Assembly (NCBI GenBank): GCA_017643645.1
Contig: JAEPNB010000001.1
Span: 414,649-450,048 of the forward strand
Direction of reading: 5' to 3'
DNA length: 35,400 nucleotides
Source of the DNA: Balneola sp.
GTDB taxonomy: Bacteria; Bacteroidota; Rhodothermia; Balneolales; Balneolaceae
A model generated the notes under the pieces. It made no database searches. It saw only the letters and a program-made list of their open reading frames with translations, and was not told where the DNA came from. The translations under genes were made by a program, and so were the position numbers. Below are positions 15,936 to 24,122 of this stretch, piece after piece; within the stretch, counting starts at the first letter, position 1, and every line of letters begins with the position of its first letter.

Positions 15936-16433
15936 CTTGCTTCTGTAATGACCATCAAATACTGTATTCCAGGTTTTTCCATCGTCTGTGGACTGCTCCC
16001 AAAGTTGTCTTACATGATCATCAGACAGATGAAAAAAAGTAAGTTTGTTTAACAGAGGGATTCCACCCTGCCCAACTCCTTCACCGGAATACTCCAAAGC
16101 TTTTCTTTCTTTATTATATGTGCCCGAAAATTCAATCGGAATACCATTCGCCCCTATCCATTTCTGATGCCACTTTTGATCCAGAATACTGTAATAATTC
16201 AGGCTTTTACCTCCTAATCCTCCGGTATTTGTCCAGTTTTCAAGTATCGCACAGTTATTCGAAACAAGTTCAATCTTAGAACTTCCAACTACCTGATCAT
16301 TGGGGTTTTTAACCTCCCATTCACCGACCCAAAAATCAAATTGGCGATGTTCTTCTGAAGAACAAGGAGCTTGTTGTGATAAAACTACTGATGAATAGAG
16401 CCCTAAAACTAAAAGTAGTAATAAATTTCTCAT
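15930..16433 (-). CDS. Small secreted DUF1579-like protein
   Basis: A 167-residue protein with a signal peptide (1-19, ending VVLSQ). The mature part opens with HRQFDFWVGEWEV, a motif common in DUF1579-like proteins of lipocalin-type beta-barrel fold. Later motifs are WHQKWIGANGIPIEFSG and ends in the GHYRSKK tail. No catalytic residues are known for the group, and I do not assign a function. One free cysteine pair (Cys24 in QQAPCSS and Cys61 in NNCAIL) could form a disulfide in the periplasm. It is convergent with lexA and follows the AraC gene by 108 bases on the same strand. Confidence 0.7.
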   Translation of the reverse strand: MRNLLLLLVLGLYSSVVLSQQAPCSSEEHRQFDFWVGEWEVKNPNDQVVGSSKIELVSNNCAILENWTNTGGLGGKSLNYYSILDQKWHQKWIGANGIPIEFSGTYNKERKALEYSGEGVGQGGIPLLNKLTFFHLSDDHVRQLWEQSTDDGKTWNTVFDGHYRSKK

Positions 16434-16541
16434 TTGAATACTCGACTTAGATTAATGCCTACATATAATTTAGTAAACCATATCCTGATAAATAATTGGA
16501 AGCGAATAAATCCTATCGGATTTAGAAATTTTAAAGCGGAT

Positions 16542-17684
16542 TTATTTAGAGTCTTGAAACTTCTTTTGATACAGAGAAGGAGTTAAACCTGTATGCCTTT
16601 TAAAAGCCAGACTAAAAGTCGTTTTGTTATTGAAACCGGACTCTTTAGCAATCCCATACATATTTAATTCATCAGTCTTGTTGAGAAGTAATTCTTGGGA
16701 TTCCTTAATACGGTATTCATTTACAAAGGCAGAAAAAGTAGTTTCCAATTCATCATTAATAACCTGAGATACATGATGCTTTGATTCACCTACAGCATTT
16801 GCCAGATCTTTTAATTTCAAATTACTTTTAAGAAACAATTTATCGTTCTCCATTAGCTTGATAAGTTGTTCTTTAAGATTTTCAGCTGTGGATTCTGTTA
16901 GACCCGAGTTTGAATATTTCCCCTTCTCTGTATGGGATTTAATATCCCCCTCCAGGACTTCCGGGGAGATGAATCCAAAATATCCAATTGCATAAATGAA
17001 TACACTCATTGCCACTGAAATTGCATAGTCATATGCTAAACCATAACTGAACAGATACACCATTACGTAGTACGAGGCGAAACTAACCGTAAAACCAATA
17101 AAAGAGTATCTGAGTATAGTCAACCAGCGTTCTGTGCTCTCTTTTACATTGCTAAGATCCTTCTCAGATATCAGTTTATAACCTAAAATGGTGTAAATCC
17201 CCAGATGTAACGTCATAACTATTGGCAATACATAGGCTATATTTAGAAACAGAGTTTGTATAAGCTCATTTTCGAAAAGAAATACTTGTCTATTTAAAAG
17301 CATTTCAATTTTTGTACCACCATCTAATACATAATACGGGACTAGCATAAATAGATGGAAAACAAACGGAATGGTATGAATCAGATCTCTTCTATCAAGA
17401 TCACAACCTTTGATAAAAGATCTTATGTACAAATAAAAAAGAGGTCCGAAAAGAAAGGGAAAGGCAGAAGAAATTCTATTGACATGTGGAAATTCAAACC
17501 TGAAGTTAGTCCAGAAAGCGACATAATCTATCAGTGTAATCGAGAATAAGAGAACCAGAATATTCAGTAAGATCTCGGGTTGGGAATTTCTTTTGATAAA
17601 AAAAACCACGGACAAGAATATTCCTTGTGCCGAAGCCAGCATAAAGAAAATCGACCAGCTATCTAATGATATTTCCGGTACCAC
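16542..17684 (-). CDS. AraC-family regulator with N-terminal multi-pass membrane domain
   Basis: A 380-residue protein. The first 240 residues contain about seven hydrophobic helices (FFMLASAQGIFLSVVFFI is the first), and the C-terminal 100 residues hold an AraC/XylS DNA-binding domain with two helix-turn-helix units (LKDLANAVGESKHHVSQVIN and GIAKESGFNNKTTFSLAFK, then RHTGLTPSLYQKK). This arrangement is common in Bacteroidota and suggests a regulator that senses a membrane or extracellular signal while bound to the membrane. It may control the downstream DUF1579-like gene, but no operator is evident. The gene lies on the minus strand, head-to-tail with the small basic protein gene at 17691-17855. 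Confidence 0.88.
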   Translation of the reverse strand: MVPEISLDSWSIFFMLASAQGIFLSVVFFIKRNSQPEILLNILVLLFSITLIDYVAFWTNFRFEFPHVNRISSAFPFLFGPLFYLYIRSFIKGCDLDRRDLIHTIPFVFHLFMLVPYYVLDGGTKIEMLLNRQVFLFENELIQTLFLNIAYVLPIVMTLHLGIYTILGYKLISEKDLSNVKESTERWLTILRYSFIGFTVSFASYYVMVYLFSYGLAYDYAISVAMSVFIYAIGYFGFISPEVLEGDIKSHTEKGKYSNSGLTESTAENLKEQLIKLMENDKLFLKSNLKLKDLANAVGESKHHVSQVINDELETTFSAFVNEYRIKESQELLLNKTDELNMYGIAKESGFNNKTTFSLAFKRHTGLTPSLYQKKFQDSK

Positions 17685-17690
17685 TAGTGT

Positions 17691-17855
17691 TTAAGAAGAT
17701 TTTTTTACGGTCATAAATTTACCATTAGCATCTTTACGGGCTTCATGAAGCTGAGAATCTTTGATCCAAGCTCTCCCGCCATCATGCTGTAATCTTTTGG
17801 TATTTTTATATTTGAAAGCCTGTTTGTGTAACGTAGGTAACTTGCTCATTGCCAT
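17691..17855 (-). CDS. Small basic protein, 54 residues, unknown
   Basis: A short minus-strand gene begins MAMSKLPTLHKQAF and ends FMTVKKSS. It is rich in Lys, Arg and His (about a third of residues), has no signal or membrane segment, and includes HDGGRAWIKDSQLHEARK. An alternative start is the second Met, at codon 3. It ends 6 bases before the AraC start codon region and is divergent from rplU-rpmA. The coding frame is supported by protein-like composition, the absence of any other gene in this 300-base gap and its tidy fit between neighbours. I do not recognise the family; a nucleic-acid- or ribosome-associated peptide is possible from its charge. Confidence 0.6.
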   Translation of the reverse strand: MAMSKLPTLHKQAFKYKNTKRLQHDGGRAWIKDSQLHEARKDANGKFMTVKKSS

Positions 17856-17922
17856 AAAAGTTTTGTTTTAGAATCTGAATCAATTTAACAGTTCAAAATA
17901 TAAAGAACAGTTAGTTTTTTGC

Positions 17923-17953
17923 TTTGTTTTATGAGAACAATCGCTTATCTTTG
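17923..17953 (+). promoter_or_regulatory. Bacteroidota-type promoter of rplU-rpmA
   Basis: TTTG at 17923-17926 (the -33 element), 19 bases, then TATCTTTG at 17946-17953 (the -7 element) match the TTTG / TAnnTTTG consensus for the primary sigma factor of Bacteroidota. The start codon of rplU is 38 bases further on, a normal leader length. This is the best promoter match in the window. Confidence 0.65.
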
Positions 17954-17991
17954 TAAGCTCTAAAATAATCCAAAAAAGAAATTAAATACCC

Positions 17992-18495
17992 ATGTACGCT
18001 ATAGTAGAAATCGGCGGGCATCAATACAAAGTAGCTGAGAACGATGTTCTTTTTGTTGACAAGCAAAATGCAGATTCAGATTCTGTTACTTTTGACAATG
18101 TTCTTTTACTAAAAGATGACAAAGGCGCTGTTAAAGTTGGGAAGCCTGTAGTTGATGGAGCTTCTGTAACAGCAACTATTCTTGACACCGTTAAATCTGA
18201 TAAAGTTCTTGTTTTCAAGAAGAAAAGAAGAAAAGGATATCAGAAATTGAACGGACACCGACAAGTAATGTCTCAAATTCAAATTGAGTCTATTTCTGCA
18301 TCTGGAAGTACAAAAAAGACTGCTAAGAAAGCAGCTCCAAAAAAAGAAGAAACTAAAACTGAAGTGAAAGCTGAAAAAGCTACTTCAGATTTATCATCGC
18401 TAACCGTTGCTGAGCTTAAGAAAATGGCCTCTGAAAAGGGACTAACTGGATATTCCAGTATGAAGAAAGCTGAGCTTATCGAAGCGTTAAGTTAA
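17992..18495 (+). CDS. rplU: Ribosomal protein bL21 with C-terminal SAP/Rho-N-like extension
   Basis: Residues 1-102 are a complete bL21 (MYAIVEIGGHQYKV, FKKKRRKGYQKLNGHRQ), which binds 23S rRNA in the large subunit. Ordinary bL21 is about 103 residues; this protein has 167. The extra part is a lysine- and alanine-rich linker (about 103-132) and a 34-residue helical domain: LTVAELKKMASEKGL followed by SSMKKAELIEAL. This pattern matches SAP/Rho N-terminal-like domains, which bind nucleic acids. The operon with rpmA is typical, with a 26-base gap, and a clear promoter precedes it. Confidence 0.96.
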   Translation: MYAIVEIGGHQYKVAENDVLFVDKQNADSDSVTFDNVLLLKDDKGAVKVGKPVVDGASVTATILDTVKSDKVLVFKKKRRKGYQKLNGHRQVMSQIQIESISASGSTKKTAKKAAPKKEETKTEVKAEKATSDLSSLTVAELKKMASEKGLTGYSSMKKAELIEALS

Positions 18496-18521
18496 TTTTT
18501 AATTCCTAATATCTAAGTACA

Positions 18522-18779
18522 ATGGCACATAAGAAAGGTCAAGGTTCTACTAGAAACGGACGAGATTCAGAAAGTAAACGATTAGGCGTAAAGAAATTTG
18601 GTGGCGAATTTGTTCGCTCAGGAAATATCATTATGCGTCAAAGAGGAACCAAGTTTCACCCGGGCTTAAATGTTAAGCGTGGTGGAGATGATACTCTTTT
18701 TGCTGTAGCTGATGGTCACGTAAATTTCTCCATCAAATCAGGTGGCAGAAAGTTTATCAATGTTGAGCCTTTAAGCTGA
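18522..18779 (+). CDS. rpmA: Ribosomal protein bL27
   Basis: An 85-residue protein of normal length, with the conserved N-terminus [16 protein letters not shown] and the [19 protein letters not shown] core. bL27 lies next to the peptidyl-transferase centre, with its N-terminal tail reaching the tRNA. There is no N-terminal prosequence of the kind removed in Firmicutes, so the tail begins directly at Met-Ala. It is the second gene of the rplU operon and is followed 20 bases later by a strong terminator. Confidence 0.97.
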   Translation: MAHKKGQGSTRNGRDSESKRLGVKKFGGEFVRSGNIIMRQRGTKFHPGLNVKRGGDDTLFAVADGHVNFSIKSGGRKFINVEPLS

Positions 18780-18798
18780 ACAAGCTGAGAAAAAATTT

Positions 18799-18832
18799 AA
18801 GCCTCGTACATATTTTGTACGAGGCTTTTTTT
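18799..18832. terminator. Strong intrinsic terminator of rplU-rpmA, probably bidirectional
   Basis: AAGCCTCGTACA (18799-18810) pairs with TGTACGAGGCTT (18816-18827) around the 5-base loop TATTT, and a T-run follows. On the minus strand the hairpin is followed by TTAAATTTTTT, so it may also stop the convergent propeller gene ending at 18850. Confidence 0.9.
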
Positions 18833-18849
18833 ATATCTTTGATATAACC

Positions 18850-19899
18850 TCACTCACTTTCCACTATGTAAGAAAACAACCCCCGATTCGTTCCAAGATA
18901 AAGCACTTCCCTCCCTTCTTCCTGTACTGCAACCATATCGTTTACCTCCATATTCTCTGGAGCTTCTTCAAAATCTAATTTCACCCAGTTAAGCCCATAA
19001 TCATAGCTTAAAAACATAAAAAATGCATTATCACGACTAGTTCCACTCGCAAAAATTTTTCCTGGTGATGAACTTTTTGCAAATGTTTTAAATGAATAAG
19101 ACTCTAATAGAACTGTTTCCCAAGTTTCTCCAAGATCTCTAGAAGAACGTATAGCTCCCCCTAAACCTACTATTATATGATCTTGATCTGTTTCATTGAA
19201 TAATATGTCAAAATTTTCTGAGTAGGCCAGTTCAAAAGTATTTATAAACTCCCAAGTTTCTCCTCCATCAGTCGTACGGTGTAAAGTAGGGTTATCAATA
19301 TTGTTTACACCTCCAATCCAAATATTTTCAGAATGATTGGGTTGCATTTCAAAAAAATTAGTTCCCCCGATAGAGTCCCAAGTTCTGTATAATAATTCCC
19401 AATAATTTCCACTATCCGATGTTTTGAATACATTAACTGCTCCACTTGCATAAACAATATCTTTATTAGGATGCTTTTCTAAGCCGGTCACTTTTGTATA
19501 AATACCTTCTTCCCCTCCATAATTACCCATAAAAACTTTCCAACTTCCATTTTCTTTTTTGTATAAGGTCTTATCACCATTATCTAGTTCATTGGTAAAA
19601 ATACCTGCTAAGTACTCACCTGTAGTTAATTGCACAATATCAATTACTGGCTTTCCCTGTAATCCAAAATGCTCCAACTCAACTCCTTCTTTGATATACG
19701 CTCCATCATCAGACAGAATCAACATGTTATCATAATCTACATTGATTTGGTTTACTTCCACATTTTTTAAACCAACTAAGGTTAAGGGACCTTCTATTTC
19801 AATCTTAGTTTTAGTCGAGCAAGCTGAAATAAATAAAGAGAAGCATATAAGTATATAAAAATAATGATCTAAATATAAATCTAATTTTTTATGTAACAT
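18850..19899 (-). CDS. Lipoprotein with Asp-box (BNR) beta-propeller repeats
   Basis: A 349-residue protein with an N-terminal lipoprotein signal (lipobox FISAC). The body carries Asp-box repeats of the S-x-D-x-G-x-x-W type: SDSGNYWELL, TTDGGETWEFI, SSRDLGETWETV and SYDYGLNWVKL. Such repeats mark beta-propellers of the sialidase/BNR, VPS10 or Ycf48 type. The arginine triad of true sialidases is not evident, so an enzyme is unlikely; a binding or scaffolding role at the cell surface is more plausible. The gene is divergent from a subtilisin lipoprotein, with a perfect palindrome between their starts. Confidence 0.8.
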   Translation of the reverse strand: MLHKKLDLYLDHYFYILICFSLFISACSTKTKIEIEGPLTLVGLKNVEVNQINVDYDNMLILSDDGAYIKEGVELEHFGLQGKPVIDIVQLTTGEYLAGIFTNELDNGDKTLYKKENGSWKVFMGNYGGEEGIYTKVTGLEKHPNKDIVYASGAVNVFKTSDSGNYWELLYRTWDSIGGTNFFEMQPNHSENIWIGGVNNIDNPTLHRTTDGGETWEFINTFELAYSENFDILFNETDQDHIIVGLGGAIRSSRDLGETWETVLLESYSFKTFAKSSSPGKIFASGTSRDNAFFMFLSYDYGLNWVKLDFEEAPENMEVNDMVAVQEEGREVLYLGTNRGLFSYIVESE

Positions 19900-19926
19900 T
19901 TAATAGTATTGTTTCTCCTAACTATA

Positions 19927-19947
19927 TGTAATTATTTAATAATTACA
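19927..19947. promoter_or_regulatory. 21-base perfect palindrome between divergent lipoprotein genes
   Basis: TGTAATTATT (19927-19936), a central T, and AATAATTACA (19938-19947) form a perfect 10-1-10 palindrome. It lies 28 bases from one start codon and 25 from the other, in the only 73 bases available for both promoters. A near-consensus -7 element, TAACTTTA, at 19949-19956 abuts it. It is a good candidate for a shared operator; the regulator is unknown. Confidence 0.5.
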
Positions 19948-19972
19948 ATAACTTTAATCAAAATTAAATTTT

Positions 19973-21586
19973 ATGAATAATTTATATAGTAAGAAATGTT
20001 TGTTATTTGGTTTGTTTGCCTTTCTCATTCTGACAAATTGTGAGGATCAAAATGTACAACAAAATACCCCCCCCAATGTGCAAAGTCAAATAAATGATAA
20101 TAAACAACTTATTGAGAAAACTGGACCCATTCCTGGTGAATACATTGTAGTCTTTAAGGAATACCAAGAAAGAGATGCCCGTGAAAAAGCCGTTAATAAT
20201 CTACTGGCACAAACAGCCTTAGAAGCGGTTAACCAAACACTTCTTAAATACAACGTAAAAGAACAGGATGTATTGAGTCGGTATGGCCACGCGCTTCGTG
20301 GGTTTGTAGCCAGATTAAGTGAAGAACAGGTAAAAGAATTACAAGAAGATTCAGATATTGCGTTTGTTGAACAGAACCGAGTGTTTAATGGCCTTGCAGG
20401 TTTTGCTATCCCTAAAGAATCTAAAAATCGGTCAAAATCTATGATGTCTCAAACTACGCCATGGGGTGTAAGTCGAGTAGATGGACATTTAATAGACGGC
20501 ACTGGTCATAAGGCTTGGGTAATTGATACAGGAATTGATCTAGATCATTCGGACTTAAATGTAGATGTATCCAATAGTGCTGCATTCACCGAATCAACAC
20601 CGAATGACTTGAACGGACATGGTACCCATGTGGCGGGAATTATAGCTGCCAAAGACAATTCTATTGATGTAGTAGGAGTGGCAAGCGGAGCCACTGTAGT
20701 AGCTATAAAATCCCTCAATAAAGATGGGCTTGGTACAATACAATCTGTATTAGATGGGATTAACTATGTTGCTAACAATGCGAGTATAAGTGATGTAATA
20801 AATATGAGCCTGGGTGTTGAAAATGGAAGTAGCAGTATTGATATCGCAGTTACCAATGCCGCAAACTCAGGATTGGATTTTGTTGTAGCTGCAGGAAATG
20901 ATGAAGCAAATGCCAATAATTATTCCCCTGCAAGAGTAAATCATTACAATGTTCATACAGTATCTGCCTTTAGGCAAGGAGATGAATTTGCACAAACTTT
21001 CGACATCACAACTCCAAATTGTAATCCTCTGAATTTTCCTGATGTAGGTTCAAATTATGGAAGTTCTACTGTAGATTATTCAGCCCCTGGGGAGAGTATT
21101 CTTTCATTATGGAAGAACAATGGGACATTAACTACATGTGGAACTTCAATGGCAGCTCCACATATTGCAGGAATCCTTTTGGTAAATAGTAGTACATTCG
21201 CATTAGACGGAACCGTATCTAATGATCCTGATGGAACCAGTGATGATATTATGGTTGCGAAATTAGAACCTCCTGTATTAAGCCACTCTGTATATAATCA
21301 AAGCCCAAAATTGACCTGGAATAGTACATATGGTGCTACCAGCTATAAAATTTATCGTAGGTTTGAGAATGGTAGCTGGTCTTTAATTGCGACCACTACC
21401 AGTAATACATATATAGGTAGTCTTGTAAACCCCAATTTGCAAGCTGTTACCTCTCCACCCTTTAACTATCAAGATACTTATTCATATAGAGTTCTCGCTA
21501 AGAATGGTTCTGGTGATGAAAGCAGGTATAGTGATACAAAATATTTTACTGTTTCAGGTTGTTCTGGTCCAGGTTGCGGAAGTTGA
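19973..21586 (+). CDS. Subtilisin-like serine peptidase (S8), lipoprotein with I9 propeptide and FN3-like tail
   Basis: A 537-residue protein. Signal and lipobox end at Cys23 (ILTNC). Residues of about 51-138 form an inhibitor-I9 propeptide (GPIPGEYIVVFKE, GFVARLSEEQVKEL). The peptidase domain covers about 160-405 with an intact triad: Asp185 in WVIDTGIDLDH, His216 in NGHGTHVAG, Ser392 in GTSMAAPH; the oxyanion Asn is Asn309 in AAGND. A fibronectin-III-like domain follows (about 432-527). The chain ends GCSGPGCGS, with two cysteines in the last eight residues, which is unusual. The enzyme should be active after propeptide removal and act on proteins at the cell surface. The divergent neighbour is a propeller lipoprotein. 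Confidence 0.93.
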   Translation: MNNLYSKKCLLFGLFAFLILTNCEDQNVQQNTPPNVQSQINDNKQLIEKTGPIPGEYIVVFKEYQERDAREKAVNNLLAQTALEAVNQTLLKYNVKEQDVLSRYGHALRGFVARLSEEQVKELQEDSDIAFVEQNRVFNGLAGFAIPKESKNRSKSMMSQTTPWGVSRVDGHLIDGTGHKAWVIDTGIDLDHSDLNVDVSNSAAFTESTPNDLNGHGTHVAGIIAAKDNSIDVVGVASGATVVAIKSLNKDGLGTIQSVLDGINYVANNASISDVINMSLGVENGSSSIDIAVTNAANSGLDFVVAAGNDEANANNYSPARVNHYNVHTVSAFRQGDEFAQTFDITTPNCNPLNFPDVGSNYGSSTVDYSAPGESILSLWKNNGTLTTCGTSMAAPHIAGILLVNSSTFALDGTVSNDPDGTSDDIMVAKLEPPVLSHSVYNQSPKLTWNSTYGATSYKIYRRFENGSWSLIATTTSNTYIGSLVNPNLQAVTSPPFNYQDTYSYRVLAKNGSGDESRYSDTKYFTVSGCSGPGCGS

Positions 21587-21606
21587 AATGAGAATTTAAC
21601 TTTCAA

Positions 21607-21645
21607 AAAAGCCTGTTTTAAGTTTCTAAAAACAGGCTTTTCTTT
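21607..21645 (+). terminator. Intrinsic terminator after the subtilisin gene
   Basis: AAAAGCCTGTTTT (21607-21619) pairs with AAAACAGGCTTTT (21629-21641) around a short loop, followed by a T-rich run. It lies 21 bases after the subtilisin stop and only about 12 bases before the next start codon. Confidence 0.85.
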
Positions 21646-21657
21646 TATCTTCTATTT

Positions 21658-22311
21658 ATGATAAAAAAGCTGATTTCGGGACTTAACCACCAATTAGGAA
21701 CAATCTACTGTATCGGCAGGAATTATATTGAACACGCTAAAGAGCTCAACAATCCGGTACCTTCTTCACCCTTGGTTTTTATAAAACCTCAAAGCGCTCT
21801 TTGTTTTGATGGTTCTGAAATTATAATTCCCGAACAAAGCTCTGATGTTCATCACGAAGTAGAAATTGTTGTAGCTATTTCAAAAAAAGGAAAAGACATC
21901 CCTGAAACTGAAGCCTGCGATTTCATCGAAGGCATTGGTGTTGGTATTGATTTTACAGCCAGAGATATACAACAGAGAGCTAAAGAATCAGGACATCCCT
22001 GGAGCATAGCAAAGGGATTTGACACTTTTGCTCCGGTAAGTCGTTTTATACACGCTACAGAATTCGAAGATCTTGGAAACATAAATGTAGATCTTTCAGT
22101 TAACGGAGTAAACAGACAATCCGGAAACTCTTCTCAGATGATCTTTTCCATAAACTATCTTATTTCTTATCTGTCTTCAATTTTTACGCTATACCCCGGA
22201 GACCTCATTTTTACCGGAACCCCAAGCGGTGTATCTCAAATTAGATCCGGAGATCAATTAACAGCAACATTGGGAGAACAATTAGTAACTCTTACAGTTT
22301 CGGTTAAGTAG
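21658..22311 (+). CDS. Fumarylacetoacetate hydrolase (FAH) family protein, YcgM/acylpyruvase-like
   Basis: A 217-residue protein of the FAH fold. Metal ligands are visible: Glu67 and Glu69 in HHEVEIVVAI and Asp98 in GIDFTARD; Lys119 follows in WSIAKGFDTFAP. The closing PGDLIFTGTPSGV motif is diagnostic. The length fits single-domain acylpyruvate hydrolases or oxaloacetate decarboxylases (FAHD1/YcgM) rather than the longer catabolic enzymes; the exact substrate cannot be told from sequence. The start lies just after the subtilisin terminator, so little room is left for a separate promoter. The M23 peptidase gene begins 2 bases after its stop and is likely co-transcribed. Confidence 0.9.
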   Translation: MIKKLISGLNHQLGTIYCIGRNYIEHAKELNNPVPSSPLVFIKPQSALCFDGSEIIIPEQSSDVHHEVEIVVAISKKGKDIPETEACDFIEGIGVGIDFTARDIQQRAKESGHPWSIAKGFDTFAPVSRFIHATEFEDLGNINVDLSVNGVNRQSGNSSQMIFSINYLISYLSSIFTLYPGDLIFTGTPSGVSQIRSGDQLTATLGEQLVTLTVSVK

Positions 22312-22313
22312 TT

Positions 22314-24122
22314 TTGAAATATTTATCCCTTCTTTTTTTCCTTGTCACTTGTCCATTGAATGTGCTTTCGCAGGACTCCACTTACCTGTGGCCTACGAAC
22401 TCAGGTAAATTTTTAAGTTCTACTTTTGGTGAAACACGATCTGCTCATTTCCATGCAGGACTGGATATAAAAACCTGGGGACGAGAAGGTTACGAAGTAT
22501 ATGCTTCGAAAGATGGCTTTCTAAATAAACTTCTTATTACTAATAAAGGGTACGGAAAAGCCATTTATATCAAGCATCATGATGGCACTTATACAGTATA
22601 TGCTCATCTCCAACGATTCAACGAACCATTTCAAGAAATCGCTGATTCTATTCGGATAAATGAACTTAATTATTCTTATACATTTGAACAATCTTTCGAA
22701 GATCAAAAAATTGAAGTCAAGAAGGGAGATATTATCGGATATACAGGTTCAACAGGTATTGGTCCTCCTCATCTTCACTTTGAGATCAGAAATAATTTAA
22801 ATCAGCCTATAAATCCTCTCTTATCAAATCTAGCTGTTAAGGACACTATTGCCCCTGTTTTCTCTTCAATTCTGATTGAACCATTATCAATTAAAAGCAC
22901 TGTATTTGGCTCCTTTTTCCCAACGGAAATAAGCCCAATTAATATTAAAAACGACACTACATATTTTGATACTGTTTTTATTGATGGAGATTTTGGACTA
23001 TCTGCAAGCGTATATGATCAGGCAAATTTAGTAAACAATAAATACGCAGTGTATGATCTTATGCTAAATTTTGAAGATCAGACCCTTTATCATGAAAAGT
23101 TAAATCGTTTTGATTTTTCTAAAGCTGATAACATGTTTGTGAATAGAATAACCTCTGTTAATAGCAGTAAAAGAAGTTTCCAGAGACTTTTTGGTCAACA
23201 AAAATTCGGGCATCCTTTTTTAATTAAAGAATCACAACTTTCAGCCCCCGAGCAAGGCATTTATGAAGTAGTTGCGAGAGATTATTATGGAAATCAAAGT
23301 GTTGCTGTAATCCCTGTAGTAAAAGAAATTCGTTCCGATCTCAGGTATTCCCGCAAAGACTATAACAAGTATTGGACCAACAACTGGATAATACAAAATG
23401 ACACATTAAATGTGGATCTGCGAAAATCTGACCAATGGGTTACCTGGGACTCCACTGCTTCCCAAAAAATAGTCGCCCTTGAAGATCCGAATTTTACAAT
23501 ATCCAGATTAAGTGCAGAAAAGCACTATTCATTGACCTCTCCGGATTATAAAATCAAGGTTTACATAGACTCAAACACATTCTTTGATTCTCTAAGCTTG
23601 CTTCAGGATGTACAGTTTATAAATGATACCCTATCCATACAAATCGGTGTGCCCGAATTAGTAAACAGGAAAAATCTTTTTGCTCAGGTACAGTTACCAA
23701 CGATTATACAGGGAGCAGATCGTTTAAACTTATATCAATCTAAGGAAGATGAAGAACCAAGCTTTGTTGATTCCTGGGTATCCGGAACAACATTAAACGC
23801 CGAAATCCCTTCATTGGGTCGTTTCATTGTTTTAAAAGATTCTCTCCCCCCCGTGATCAGGGAACCCGAGTTAGTAACACTAGGTAATGGTATGCAAACC
23901 TATATGATTAAAACAGATGATAATCTTTCCGGTATCGATTTCGAATCCGCTTTATTTAAGATCAATGGAATTCGGGGAATTCCTGAATATGACTATGAAA
24001 ATAATTCTTTCACATTCTATCTCCCCGACTTCAATTTAAAACCCGAGAATACTATATATCTGGGACTGTCAGATAAAGCAGGAAACTTTACTTCTAAAAG
24101 CTTCCTGCATAGTTTTAAATAA
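22314..24122 (+). CDS. M23-family (LytM-like) metallopeptidase, TTG start
   Basis: A 602-residue secreted protein. The start is a TTG; no in-frame ATG occurs before the end of the signal peptide (MKYLSLLFFLVTCPLNVLSQ), so the TTG is needed. The M23 domain covers about 25-170 with all zinc and catalytic residues: His47 and Asp51 in HAGLD, His98 in YAHL, and His153 and His155 in HLHFE. Such enzymes cut peptide cross-links in peptidoglycan or activate amidases. Residues of about 175-602 are beta-rich, without recognised domains, and may hold Ig-like modules. The gene follows the FAH gene by 2 bases and its end overlaps convergent ridA by 8 bases. Confidence 0.92.
   Translation: MKYLSLLFFLVTCPLNVLSQDSTYLWPTNSGKFLSSTFGETRSAHFHAGLDIKTWGREGYEVYASKDGFLNKLLITNKGYGKAIYIKHHDGTYTVYAHLQRFNEPFQEIADSIRINELNYSYTFEQSFEDQKIEVKKGDIIGYTGSTGIGPPHLHFEIRNNLNQPINPLLSNLAVKDTIAPVFSSILIEPLSIKSTVFGSFFPTEISPINIKNDTTYFDTVFIDGDFGLSASVYDQANLVNNKYAVYDLMLNFEDQTLYHEKLNRFDFSKADNMFVNRITSVNSSKRSFQRLFGQQKFGHPFLIKESQLSAPEQGIYEVVARDYYGNQSVAVIPVVKEIRSDLRYSRKDYNKYWTNNWIIQNDTLNVDLRKSDQWVTWDSTASQKIVALEDPNFTISRLSAEKHYSLTSPDYKIKVYIDSNTFFDSLSLLQDVQFINDTLSIQIGVPELVNRKNLFAQVQLPTIIQGADRLNLYQSKEDEEPSFVDSWVSGTTLNAEIPSLGRFIVLKDSLPPVIREPELVTLGNGMQTYMIKTDDNLSGIDFESALFKINGIRGIPEYDYENNSFTFYLPDFNLKPENTIYLGLSDKAGNFTSKSFLHSFK

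Noticed and set aside
18834-18841. Exact TATCTTTG promoter-like element after the rpmA terminator
   Set aside because: The nearest upstream TTTG is only 16 bases away and the element points into the antisense of the propeller gene; chance in AT-rich DNA is likely.
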